Assembly (NCBI GenBank): GCA_018398805.1
Contig: JAGFBZ010001180.1
Coordinates: 744,001 to 808,000 of the forward strand
Origin: Hirundichthys speculiger
Taxonomy: Eukaryota > Chordata > Actinopteri > Beloniformes > Exocoetidae
Length of the DNA stretch: 64,000 bases
Reading direction: 5' to 3'
The notes under the pieces are model-generated. The model saw nothing but the letters and a program-made list of their open reading frames with translations, was not told the DNA's origin and did not search any database. Shown here piece by piece: positions 47,255-58,625 of the stretch. Both the position numbers and the translations under genes were made by a program. The stretch's first letter is position 1. Each line of letters starts with the position of its first letter.

Positions 47255-48822
47255 ACTGTTGAAACAAAAAAAACATGTCTGCACACTTAGCTTTCGGTCA
47301 GAGACCTTCCTCAGGGCCCCGAGGAAGGTCTCTGACCCAAGGGCGTAACCATGGTATAGACATTGGGGGGGTCCAAATGAGAGCCCTCCCCAGAATTTTT
47401 TTTAAAGGTGCATTTCCCACAGTTCTGTGATTTTTATTTCTTGACCTGAAATCACATTTAAAGGAATAGTCTGCAATTTCTCTGAGATAGTAGCGAATAG
47501 GATAGTTTCCAGCTGGGAAAAATTACATGCCTAAAGCATGTTGATGTAAATATTGTGATTGGAACGACAAAAAGTCCATAGCACACGATGGACTTTTAAT
47601 TCCATGTTAATTTGTATTTTGTTGATTTGTCTCAAAATGAATGTCTGCACATTTACACTGAAATGTTTAATGTGAATGAAATCATAGATTTGTACAAAGA
47701 ATTAAATGTAAAATATTGATGTTAATTGAATATATATACAGATTTATTCATTTGACATTAAAAAAAAAAAATAGTGTGGCCTGTCCTTACAGCATCCCTC
47801 TCCCTGTCTCTCTGTGCTACCTGCATTATGACCAGATATTATTATTGTGCCAGAAGAATAACTGACCCTGAGGAAAATTTTATTTAGAATATTCTACTTT
47901 TCTTACTAGTTTTATTTACTGCTGACACGTAGGCTTAAGTTAAAACAAATGTCATCAAGCTGTTGAGTCTTGTATTCCAGTGTCTCACCTGATCATCCAT
48001 GTCTTCAGAGACTGTCCCTGTCTGGTCTGTCCTTACAGCATCCCTCTCCCTGTCTCTCTGTGCTGCCTGCATTATGATCAGATATTATTATTGTACCAGA
48101 AGAACAATAACTGACCCTGAGGATCTTTTTAATTTGATACGTTGAATATTTTGCTTGTATTACTAGCGTTACACACACACACATACACACGACACACGGA
48201 GAGAGAAAACAGCAGCAAGGAAGCAGGAAGACAGATTATATCTCATGATACAGTCTCTTCACTTCAAGCTAGCTAGCTCAACTAACAAACTGAGCCCTTT
48301 TTAACGAGTTAAATATTTCAAATTAATTAAAAAATTAACACACTCAGTATGACAACATCACTCCTCTTTAGCCATCTAGTTGCTTACTGTCTGAAAAAAC
48401 TTCGTATGTCCTGTTTTTTCTGCTTTTTGGGTAAAGACATTGCTCCCTCCTTCCTTTCACATTCAACGCTCTATTGTTTCGTCTGTCGGAGCCGGCGTTT
48501 CAAACCGAGAGCCGTTAAATGGGCGCAACCAAGTGTACAACTGGGAGGGGGTGGTCACACACTTTAGTGTTCCTTATAAACGGAAATAAATTGATCGGTA
48601 AATATTCGGAAATAACAAGAGACGGACTGTTGAGCCAGGTTTCATAAAAGGAGGAAATATTTAACATATTTACACATAATATTGGGGGGGACAGATTGGT
48701 ATTTTCCCAGTATTGGGGGGGGCACGACCCCCCCAAAGAATGCGTGGTTACGCCCATGCTCTGACCGAAAGCTTGGCTATTAAATGAACAAAAGGATCTA
48801 AGTATGCAGACATTTTTTTTCC
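47255..48822. mobile_element. Palindromic MITE split by a later hAT element
   Basis: Left half 47255-47337 reads catgtctgcacacttagctt, then cggtcagagaccttcctcag and ggccccgaggaaggtctctg. Right half 48759-48822 reads ctctgaccgaaagcttggct and ends aagtatgcagacattttttt. With the intervening hAT element ignored, the halves form a palindrome centred on tcctcagggccccgagga, with outer arms cagacat/atgtctg. This is a simple folding-back element; the superfamily is unknown. Confidence 0.75.
47338..48758. mobile_element. hAT-type element with perfect 8-bp target duplication
   Basis: The 1421-bp element begins caagggcgtaaccatggtat and ends gtggttacgcccatg. The two copies of ctctgacc (47330-47337 and 48759-48766) are the target duplication. 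Subterminal G7-G8 and C7 runs occur at both ends. Inside, a segment of about 130 bp occurs twice: 47775-47890 and 48028-48140 share tgtccttacagcatccctct and ctgcattatga-cagatatta. No transposase frame was recognised. Confidence 0.88.
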
Positions 48823-48829
48823 TAAAAAA

Positions 48830-49335
<506 letters not shown>

Positions 49336-50478
49336 TAGGGCTGGGCAAGTTAACGCTTTATCGTGTTAATGCATTAATTTATTAACGCCGATATTTATTT
49401 TATTGCGCGTTGCTCACGTGCTTTTGTTTTGAAAGTCTGTTACTGTTCTGCTGCAGAACCGGAAAAAGATTGGCAGGCAAAACGAAAACAGACATGCAGA
49501 GCGGTAAAATTCAGTGTACTCGACAGTTCAGGTAGCTACTCAGGTAGCAATATTAACAATTCTGTCTGAAAAAAAAAAACTTTCAAACCCCTTTGTTCAA
49601 GACGATCGCTTCATTCCTCTATTTTACATCTGTCGTGCTGTTCTCTTAATGGTTACTTCAGTGTGGCTCCATCTAGTGGCACAGATGTGTAACGACAACA
49701 GAAAGTCTGTTCCCTGATTATAAAACAAAGCCATTTCTGGGTCACCTAAACCAGACAATTAAATATTAAAAACAAATTCAGTCCCGTGGCCTGTTTGCTA
49801 AAATTGAAATATAAAAAACAGGCATTTTTTTGTTTTTGTGTTAGGTTAAAAAACGGAAAAAAAAAAAAAGTCACTTTTAAATTTTTTAAATTGTTGACTG
49901 ACAATCGAAAATGGAAAAAAAAAAAACAAATGATACACAGATAATTACAGATTGATAAAGTTACAGAACTTTAACATGGACATTTTCATTTTATAAGTTC
50001 TCCCAGACAGCAGATTCGACAGAAACAAGGTTATTTGTAACCAGTGGCAAGTTGAACTCCCCATTAAAAGTCGCTGCTGTTACCTCAGAAATTATCTGTT
50101 TTAATGTTATGATTGTGGCCTCTAGATTGTTAGGATTTTGTTGGTAGACCTTTTTTTTTATTTTTCATCAAAAAAAAAAAACAGGATACAAATTAAAGCC
50201 CTGGCAGTGGCAATACGCTTTATTTTATTTTACATTTTTTAAGATGAGATTTACACTAAATATGTGTTACTGGCAAGTGCTGATGTTAAAAGTGTTTGAA
50301 CAACAAATATTATGGCACTTTAGTTCATATGGCAGCAGAACATTTCAAATAAAAGTGACCTTTACACTACTTTTGAATTCATTATTTGATTTTTCGTATA
50401 TAATGCGATTAATCGTGATTAATCAGGGAAATCATGCGATTAATCGCGATTAAAAATTGTAATCGTTGCCCAGCCCTA
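49336..50478. mobile_element. hAT element without visible coding sequence, inserted in a TA repeat
   Basis: Begins tagggctgggcaagttaacg and ends aatcgttgcccagcccta. Near each end are repeats of the gcgattaatcg type (right side, 50403-50455) and taacgc-ttaatgc (left side). The flanking 8-mers atgtatat and atatatat match at 7 of 8 positions but lie in a TA repeat, so the duplication is not decisive. The 1143-bp length suggests an internally deleted element; no transposase motif was seen. Confidence 0.85.
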
Positions 50479-50726
50479 ATATATATATATATAACACACT
50501 TTTGGACCATTCTTTTAGTTATGAATTAATATTTTGTTTTTTCAGCTTATTTGGTATTATGGGCTTTGATTAAAAAATGATTACAGTAGTGCGCACCACC
50601 AGCCCAAGCTGTTGAATCTCCTCTGCTCCCCCATTCAGCCTGTGACCATCCCCGCGCGTGTAAAGCCCCTCTCCTCCTCCACGCTCCCTACAACCCTCCA
50701 ACCTGATCGGCCCTGAGAAAAGGTAA

Positions 50727-50751
50727 CCCCCCCCCCCCCCCCCCCCCCCCC
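50727..50751 (+). repeat. C25 homopolymer run
   Basis: Twenty-five C, then G, then six more C. Predicted frames across it on the - strand are poly-glycine artefacts. Confidence 0.95.
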
Positions 50752-51329
50752 GCCCCCCATCTGCATGCCAAAAACTCTGAAGCGTCATTATCTATTCCTC
50801 GGCTACATCTCTCATTCATAACACACACGAGCCCCGAAGCTCCAGTTTGTCACCAGGAGCTGCTGCATGGATACCACACCTGTCTGGACCATCACACTGG
50901 CTCATCACCTCAGCTTTCACCAGGGCTTTGTCGTGGAATGTCATTATTATCGTCATCAAAACGCACGTGCGCGATGATTTCATTTTTTTTTTACAAACAA
51001 TCTCAGAGGGTCTGCGTTAGAAATCGTCGCGACTTGCTCTCATAACAAAAGAACCCCCACCGATGAACACGTGTAGCTTCAACCACATAGACGTGTAATT
51101 GTAGAGAGTTGCACCTTTTTAGGCACTCGAGTTTTCCAACATATAAGGGTTATAATATAGCATTCCTTTATGTTGGGACTAGATGAGGCGCTGAACATGG
51201 AGAACAATGTGGAAAACACACCGATGCAGCCTCTCTGTCTCTGAGGGCTCGTAGGTGCATGTTGTCGGACAGAGAGCCCCCACATGCTGCTGCCCCCCCC
51301 CCCCCTGACCATTTTAGAGTAAAGGAGGG

Positions 51330-51495
51330 AGGGGTTTAAGGAGGAGTTGTTGCCCCGACAGTGACCGAGGCGGGACCGACAACCTAAGGTGATGCAACTT
51401 CCAACGAGCCAAATATTGGTGAAAAAAAAAAAATAATAATAATAATTTGTACTTCAGGGGTCGGCAGGGAAGAAAAGACAAACTCACCTCCACGG
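51330..51495 (+). promoter_or_regulatory. Possible promoter and noncoding first exon
   Basis: A CpG-containing stretch (cgaggcgggaccgacaacc and neighbours) is followed by a sequence ending ctcacctccacg and an excellent donor-like gtaagg at 51496. No start codon begins a long frame here, so if real it would be a 5' noncoding exon of a gene whose coding part lies outside the window or in unseen exons. The evidence is base composition and one donor motif only. Confidence 0.25.
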
Positions 51496-51580
51496 TAAGG
51501 CGGTGCTTCTCTAATGAGAGAAAGTGGTGTGTTGTGTTTTAGCTTGAAATTGTACGCTTTGCAGTTCAGTGGTTAATCAG

Positions 51581-51644
51581 CGGCTGGTCACCGGCTATAA
51601 CCTGGAGCAGGTTATAGCCGGCTGGTCACCGGCTATAACCTGGA
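51581..51644. repeat. 26-bp direct repeat overlapping a 14-bp perfect hairpin
   Basis: The word cggctggtcaccggctataa with six further bases occurs identically at 51581-51606 and 51619-51644 (period 38). Between and overlapping them, ccggctataacctg (51591-51604) and its exact reverse complement (51608-51621) are separated by only GAG. Confidence 0.95.
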
Positions 51645-52360
51645 CCACAACGAGAGGAAACCCTCTTAAAGGAGCAGCCCGTGTTTCATGCTGAAAAACA
51701 CATGCCAGAACACTGGAGGGGAGAAATTAAGCAGCAAGCGTTCGTGTAACGACAACAAAGATAACACAGGGCTGAGCATGTTTTTCTAATGTGCAGTGGG
51801 TCTTTGAGCTGCTGTTAAATGGCAGCAGGGAGACAGACGTGGCAGTGATTGAACCCCCAACCCCCAAAGAAAGCGAGGGAAGGTAGTGTGAGGGGATTTG
51901 TGATTTAACACTTACTTTTGTGTCAAGCATTTCTTTTCATAGTGGAGATATTGCAAAATGAACATTCATTTCTTTGATAATTGACCTTATTTTCTCCTTT
52001 GTGGAGACTTTAAGGAACTGTATAAACAAGGTATGGGAAATATTATACATGAGGATAAAGCTTTACTGATCTCTAATGGTAAATGGCATCCTTAAGATCA
52101 TTTGCAAATTACTATTTTCAAATAATTTTAAGGATACATATTATGCCCTTTTTTTCAAAACTGGCACAATATCTTGAGGTAATCATGAATTATCAGGGAT
52201 TTTTTGGGGGGTAAACATGCCACAGAAATACAGTAACCTACATGTCTTTAAAGGTCTGTTGATAGCAGCTGGATTTGATTTTGTGAGCTGTACTTCTTTA
52301 GAAACTGGTGTTACTGAGGTCCATCAGGTTTGGCAAAAATGTGAACTTAAGTAAAGTTGG

Positions 52361-52880
52361 GTGTCTATAGTGTAAAACAGTGAAGTTATTGATCAGTATT
52401 GAAATGATTGGTGATTAATATTCCTAAAAGAAATCACCAAAATTATGCCAAACCTTTTTTAGTTCAAAACAGCTGTTGTAGTATGACCAGAAGGAGACTG
52501 CTGAAGTGTGTTAATGAGTTTGGAGTGTCTGCAGTGTAAAACAGTGAAGTTATTAATCAGTATTAAAGTTATTAATGATGATTAATAATAAAAAAAATCA
52601 CCAAAATTACCACCAAACCTTTTTTGCTCAAAACAGCTGTTGTAGTATGGCCTGAAAGAGACTGCTGAAGTGTGTAGTGAGTTTGGAGTGTCTGTAGTGC
52701 AAAACAGTAACAATATTGATTGTTACTTAAGTTTTTAATGATTTATAACAATACAAAATCCTCACAATTACGCCAAATGTTTTTGTTACATAATAGCTGT
52801 TGTAGTATGACCATGAGGGGAACTCTGATGTGTGGAGTGATTTTAGCATCTGTATACAACAGTGGAGTTATTGATTTTTG
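52361..52880 (+). repeat. Diverged tandem repeat, period about 160 bp, 3.2 copies
   Basis: Units start at 52361, 52525, 52688 and 52846 with gtgtctatagtgtaaaacag, gtgtctgcagtgtaaaacag, gtgtctgtagtgcaaaacag and gcatctgtatacaacag. Each full unit also has aacagctgttgtagtatg or tagctgttgtagtatg at the same offset. The distances are 164, 163 and 158 bp. Confidence 0.9.
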
Positions 52881-53039
52881 TTTCCAGCGTCTTTTTCTTT
52901 TGTTGCAATTTGCAGATGTTCCCTGGGCACTGGCACGGCTGCCGGCTGTGTATATTCATCAATATGTTACATTGAGCTCGCAGGACTGCTTATTTTTGTA
53001 TAAATCGGAGTTTTTGTCCTTGTAGCTGGTACTCTAGGC

Positions 53040-53327
53040 CAGTGTTTCTCAACCTTTTTTCAGGCAAGGCACCCTTTAAATTCATGAAAAATCTGAAGGC
53101 ACCCCAAACTTCAGATAGGCTATGTGTTGTCGGGCCTGAATTTACTTAACTGTTGTGTCCTATGCTTTTATTATGAAAGATTCCACTGCCTTAGTATTTG
53201 AGTATTAATTTAGACAATTATTTATTATATTACATTATTTATTTATTAATTTTGCTTATTTTGCATACTGTCAGATGCGTTTCTGCGGCACCCCTGGATG
53301 CCGCGGCACCCCGGTTGAGAAACACTG
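53040..53327. mobile_element. hAT MITE with 8-bp target duplication (7 of 8 identical)
   Basis: The 288-bp element begins cagtgtttctcaaccttttt and ends ggttgagaaacactg, a terminus shared by many vertebrate hAT MITEs. It is flanked by ctctaggc (53032-53039) and gtctaggc (53328-53335). No coding capacity. It is younger than the TTAA element in which it lies. Confidence 0.92.
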
Positions 53328-54083
53328 GTCTAGGCTATCAAGATGTGATAGAGGCATAATTTGTGTTTTGACCATGTGTGGCTTCAGACTTATTGATCCC
53401 GGAAAGCCGAATCTGTGAATATCTTTCTAACTTTACTTAAGTAAAATGTGAAATTGGGTGGAGATGAAGATGGGGAAGCTGTATGATTCCACTCTTCTCT
53501 GGGTTTGTGATGTCACAGCACCCTGCAAATTACAGCTCCTTGACCGATATCCTTTTGAGTTAAGGTGTATATACAGTATATACTTGCGTGTAAAAGTTAC
53601 GCCGCAGTTGTGAACCCTACGCCGTACCCTGACGTGCAAAATGTCACTGCATTTCATGTCGATACGACCGCAAGAAATGTGATTGGTTTGATTTGTTCTT
53701 CTTCGTTGTCATCAAGACGGGTTGAACGATAGTTTGGCTGCAGTGTCTTCATAAATGAACAAATGCCTAATATTTATCCATGCCAACTTGCATAAAATAT
53801 ATTTTATTTGCTCTCTTGCTATGTCTAAAGTATATATAAGAAGTAAACATATGAAACTCGGCACGGCAAGCTGCAGTACTGCTGAAAAGAAACCACACTG
53901 CCCTCTAGTGGTTAGTGGGTGTAATTACAGGGCGATGCAAATTAGTGCGTAGGTGGTGTTCGGAAGCATAAATCAGCCTTTAGGTGGCTACAAACAAAGT
54001 GAAAAGGTATTTAGGGTTATCAAAATGATTTTAACCTTAAATAACCCAAATAGTTGCCCTCAATCAAAGATAATTTTAATATT

Positions 54084-54560
54084 TCATAATATGTTTCCTT
54101 TAAAGGGGACAGATGCTGCCTGGCTAAAGGGGGGAAAAAAAGCAATATTCTCAGTATGGCTTGCACTTGCTGTGGCCTTGTGATGCTTTGTTACAGTATT
54201 TATTTCTGTCCAGAGTTCCATTAATTCTTCTCCAGGATTTTGCTTTAATGAAGGAAGAGTCAGAGCACTGTATAAAGACTTATCCAACTCATCATAAGTA
54301 TTCTCATTGTAGTTGAGGCCTCGACTCTGTGTAGCCAATCCATAATGTGAAAATGTCGTCTCATGTTCCCTCAACCAGTTTTTCTCAATATGAGTCAAAT
54401 GAATCCTGACATTGTCATCCTGGAATATGCCCATGCCATCAGGGAAGAAAACATTCAGTTGATGGGGAAAAATAAACTATTCATGGAAAAACTTGGTTTT
54501 CAGATCACACGACATTTTTCTATAGCTCCAGAGTCCATTCTTTATGACCCTTAAAACTCT
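54084..54560 (-). pseudogene. Tc1-like transposase, C-terminal fragment
   Basis: On the - strand from about 54434, the frame reads MGIFQDDNVRIHLTHIEK, the second catalytic Asp region. It continues REHETTFSHYGLATQSRGLN and YNENTYDELDKSLYSAL; the E of YNEN is at the place of the catalytic Glu. It ends with ELMELWTEINTVT. Sequence to the right (54440-54560) continues the upstream part in other frames (KRMDSG at about 54555). The enzyme is the same subfamily as the element at 40739-42003. Inverted ends were not found, so only a fragment remains. It abuts the TTAA element at 52128-54103. Confidence 0.85.
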
Positions 54561-56640
54561 GAAGCCTTTTTTCCTCAATTAGCATCACTTTCCTTAGTTC
54601 CGGAGGGGTTTAGTTTATGTTAGAGTTTTAAAAGCATTCACTTTAGATACACCAAAATATATGCTGATTTAAAATATGAAATATTCTTTCAGTAAAATGC
54701 CTCCTTTTTAGCTGTTTAGGATTTATTGAAAATTGGACATAGAGATTTTAGAAGGCAGCATCTTTTCACATTTTTGCTTGATAAGCTATTTCAGATGCTC
54801 ATCAGCTCTGGGCTTCCTGTTAGTATTTTTCTTTTCATAAGGTGTTCAATGGGAGCTGGATAGCTGACTTGGTTGAGCAGGCGTCACATGTGCAGATGCT
54901 GCAGTTCTTGTGTAGCAGGCCCAGGTCCGATATTTCAGCCTGTGACTCTTTGCTGCACATCTCCTCCTCTCTCTAGTCCCGTTTCCTTTCATTCTATTTT
55001 AAATGAAGGTAACTGGAGTGACAAAGTCTTTTAAAAACATTGTAATTACAAAATACAACATAAGTATTGCTTGTTTGGAAGGATTTCTAGGAACATGACT
55101 GCTCTGTAAAAGTACAACAACAACTTAGAGGCACAACTTAGGTTTGCAAACTTAATCTGAGCAAACCACAAAACATATAGAACAATGTCACTTGGACAGA
55201 TGAGACCATAGTGGAGATGTTTATTTATTTGTTTTTTTTTTTTATTTATCTTTATGCTGTTAGAAAAAAACAAACGTAGAAAGCAAATGTCATGACACAA
55301 AACCAGATATCCTTGTAGTTATTGAGTCAACCATGAATTAGTGTTTTAGAATCAAATATGACACATCTTATCTGTCAGACACGTAAAGCTTGGCTGTGAG
55401 CATGCCATGCAACTGAAGTAACATGTAGAATGTATAAAATGTGAAAAAAATGAAAAAAAAATAATAATGTGAAAAAAACTAAGGCAGGTAATATTAAAGT
55501 TAACATGCTTACAACAAGAAGGAAAACATCTATATTATTAGAATTTTCATGTTTGTACAGTGTTTTGTTTGATAAAGTTTGAAAAAAAAAGAAGTGAATT
55601 GAATTGACCACCTGACATGCAAGATACAAAATATATGAATAGCTTTAATGACAAACCAGGAAGGTTTTTCTCACTAAAACTTTGTTTTACAGAAAGCTTA
55701 ATGAATGCATTTTAATATAATTGAGCAAACTGTTTAGATCTCACAGCCTGCAACTGAAATGTTTTCGTTCACTCTCACCACCACTTCTGTGCAGCAGAGG
55801 ATAAAAAAGGTCCAACAATACTTTTTCTTATAAGCTGCACAGTACCAGTCTGACCAGTTAACTTCCAAACTCACAGTAGATTGAATGCTACTGCTATTGG
55901 ATGGATGTCAAGTTAAGCCAAAGTTCATTTCTGTGGCACATTTAAAATTACTTCACCATCAAAGCAGTGAAACTGCTGTACAAATGTATACTCAGTAATC
56001 CCTGAGAGCAGAAATAAATAAGCCTATATCATCAGCTGTACATTATGGTGGAATTTCCTCATGAGCTCAGCTTTCATTGCATGGCTCTCAGATATTTCAG
56101 TGTTGTCTTTGTAAAGCATTGGTCCAGACATGTCTGGACTGCTGGAATGCCCAAATGTGCCATTAGAACAAGGAGGGTGGGATTGGTGGTGGGTGGGGGA
56201 CATGGACAGGGCTGAAATAAAATAAACTGTGGTGTCACAGTTCTTTATAAATTGATTTCACCTCTTCAAATAGCAATATAGTGCTGTGGTAATGAGTGTG
56301 AGCTGTTTATTCTGAGAGAGAAACAGGACATAGTGGATTCTAGCTGCCAGACATGCTGCCACCACCAGAGGGCACCAAAGTACATCTCAGCTTTGCTGTT
56401 TGGTTTTGAGTTCTGGAGTGCAATGACTGAAGGATGTGTCAGTTTGAGCAGAAGAACTGCCTTATGTCTAAAAATTATCTTGGTTACCACATGAAGCAGC
56501 TTATCTGGGTGGAAGACTAAATGGTTTTACAACATTACCTGTGTTCTTTTTTTCTTTACATTCCTACATCCTCAGGCCATGATAAAAAAGGAATATTGGG
56601 GAAAAAAAGTCAAGTGAATTAGGATGGAGTAAGAAGGGTT
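54561..56640. other. Intergenic, nothing recognised
   Basis: About 2 kb without a gene or element end. T and A runs occur at 55231-55245 and 55441-55463. Confidence 0.4.
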
Positions 56641-56951
56641 ACTGCTGTCATTGCTGTCATTCTCAAACACTTCCATTTCCTTATAATACAGCTGACAGTT
56701 GACTGTGGAATATTTAGGAGCGAGGAAATTTCACGACTGGATTTGTTTCACAGGTGTCATCCTATCACAGTTCCACGCTGGAGTTCACTGAGCTCCTGAG
56801 AGCGACCCATTCTTTCACAAATGTTTGTAGAAACAGTCTGCATGTCTAGGTGCTTAATTTTATACACCTGTGGCCATGGAAGTGATTGGAACATCTGATT
56901 CTGATCATTTGGATGAATGAGCAAATACTTTTGGCAATATAGTGTATATAT
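56641..56951 (-). mobile_element. Tc1-like transposon, 5' end only
   Basis: The right edge reads aatacttttggcaatatagt followed by gta, a standard Tc1 terminal sequence in reverse. On the - strand from about 56812 the translation reads MGRSQELSELQRGTVIG, then NKSSREISSLLNIPQSTV and IIRKWK. This is the first helix-turn-helix of Tc1 transposase. The rest of the element is missing on the left. The next element begins only 9 bp away. Confidence 0.88.
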
Positions 56952-56959
56952 ATATACAT

Positions 56960-57748
56960 TAGGGCTGTCAGTTGATTAAATGTTTTAATCAAAATATTTT
57001 CATAGTTAACTCACGATTAATTGCACATTAATTGCATTTATTTAATGCTCTGTTTATCCATCCATCCATCCATCATCTATACCCATTTTGTCCTATACAG
57101 GGTCATGGGGATCTGCTTTTTTTTTTTTAAGCCTTTAGTTTGAAAACCAGAAGTCCATCAATGCTGCCGTACTTTTTGGGGGCTTAATTCATCAGCTTCT
57201 TAGTGTATTTTGTCTGGGCTGCTGCTTGACCGCAGTAATTTGCTGACGGTCCCTAAACTCCACGGCAGCAGTGAGGTACTCAGAAGGATATTCAGCACTT
57301 CTACACTCACTGAGCTTGGAGGGTTGATGACACTTGTGAAATGTCTGGGTTAGGATACTTATATCTACAGTATGATACCAACCTGGATGAAATAGGTACT
57401 GTTTTCGTGATGCTATTAAAGTTTAAAGAGAAAACAGAAGTGAACGTCGGATGTGAAACTAACTTTACTGCACCCTGCGGTGGTAACTTAATTTACAGCG
57501 ACAATAAATACAAATAACCTTTTTATTGTTAACAGACCCATCTGGCAGCACCTTAAAGCTAAACTTACCGTTCATAAAACCCTTTTCTGTCGCCGTGTCT
57601 GTACCACGCGTTGACTGTAAATACACTTATTGGCCGAGGGTCATATTTACAGAAACGTGTGTGCTTTAATCTCGCGTTAAAAAAAAATAGTAGCGTTAAA
57701 CAGAATTAGGGTTAATGCGTTATTAATGCGTTAACTTTGACAGCCCTA
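56960..57748. mobile_element. hAT element, non-autonomous, with 8-bp target duplication (7 of 8 identical)
   Basis: Begins tagggctgtcagttgattaa and ends aactttgacagcccta, with gcgttaa/ttaatcg-type words near both ends. The flanks atatacat (56952-56959) and atatacac (57749-57756) match at 7 of 8 positions. Length 789 bp. A short GGAT-tail type retroelement piece (57057-57117) lies inside. Confidence 0.88.
57057..57117 (-). repeat. Retroelement tail fragment inside the hAT element
   Basis: Four tccatcca units followed by catctatacccattttgtcc and cagggtcatggggatctg. This is the reversed 3' end of a common teleost retroelement with a GGAT tail. Only about 60 bp remains. Confidence 0.6.
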
Positions 57749-57756
57749 ATATACAC

Positions 57757-58499
57757 ACATAAGTGCTGCAAAGAACATATAGCGATTGGCCAGAGTGTGT
57801 TCAACATGGCTGACAACTACCATGGCAAACATTTTTATATTCCAGTTTTTTTCTTTTCAAATGCAAGAGCAGAGCACTGATATTACCGCACACGTTGTTC
57901 AGATTCATGATGTGTTCAGCCATGCCAAGTGATGAGACTGCCTACGTCTAGAGATAAACAGACTGGCTCACACCTGTAAAGCTAATAATTCATGTGTTTC
58001 ATCTTGGTCTATTTAGGGCATAAACAGTCACCATAAGAGGGATAATTTATGAATCTAGAAAAATGAATGGAGAGCTATCACACCTATTACACAATTGCCT
58101 GGTTGGAATGATTTCAGGTGTTCTATTTTCATCATTTTGCATAATTGTATCTACAAAATAGTTATTTATATTTCCCCCCACTATCCTTTATGCAAATACG
58201 TTTTTTTATAATAAACTTAAAACTTTGTTGTCAAACCTGAGGAGAAGCTTTCTAAGATGAGACAGGCAGTTGATGACTTTGTTTTTTTTTTCTCCGTTAT
58301 ATTAAAACTGCATTTTGGGGCCTTATTGTATAATGCTTATTCATAAGTCCATGACTTTTGTTCTAGATTCTGGCCTGTTGAGGGCCATCGCTTCTGATTA
58401 TCATTCTGGCTCCATCAAGTTGCTAAGTTTTGACACGTAGGAGTCTAAAGAACTTATCTCAAGGTCCTCATGTTTTCCTGAGGCACATGTTTGGTATGG
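57757..58499. other. Intergenic, nothing recognised
   Basis: AT-rich spacer with no gene or named repeat. Confidence 0.45.
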
Positions 58500-58625
58500 T
58501 TTGAAAAAACCTGGAAAAGTAATGGAAAATACCGAAAATGTGAATTTCCATGCCTAGAAAAGTTTAAAATTTTATAAAACCCATAGGGTTTTGGAAAAGT
58601 CATGGAAACTTGCACAATGTGGTGT
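58500..58625. repeat. Dispersed repeat of the 'ggaaaagtcatggaa' type
   Basis: Contains cctggaaaagtaatggaaaa, tttccatgcctagaaaagtt, aaacccatagggttttggaa and aagtcatggaaacttg. These are degenerate copies of one motif in both orientations, a pattern I have seen in a common fish repeat of uncertain class. Confidence 0.5.

Larger units (their letters stand above)
50493..52127. other. Intergenic, C-rich and CpG-containing
   Basis: More GC-rich than its surroundings between about 50600 and 51500, with a C25 run (50727-50751) and a C13 run (51293-51305). No convincing coding exon. It holds a possible first exon/promoter (51330-51495) and a palindromic direct repeat (51581-51644). Confidence 0.45.
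52128..54103. mobile_element. Composite TTAA-flanked non-autonomous element
   Basis: The left end ttaaggatacatattatg and the right end cataatatgtttcctttaa are inverted copies, with TTAA at both edges (52128-52131 and 54100-54103). Inside are a tandem repeat with a period of about 160 bp (52361-52880), a nested hAT MITE (53040-53327) and a right-hand unique part (53440-54000) that also appears at 13908-14038 and, in part, at 29940-30190. No transposase was recognised. The TTAA target suggests piggyBac or Kolobok mobilisation. Confidence 0.65.
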
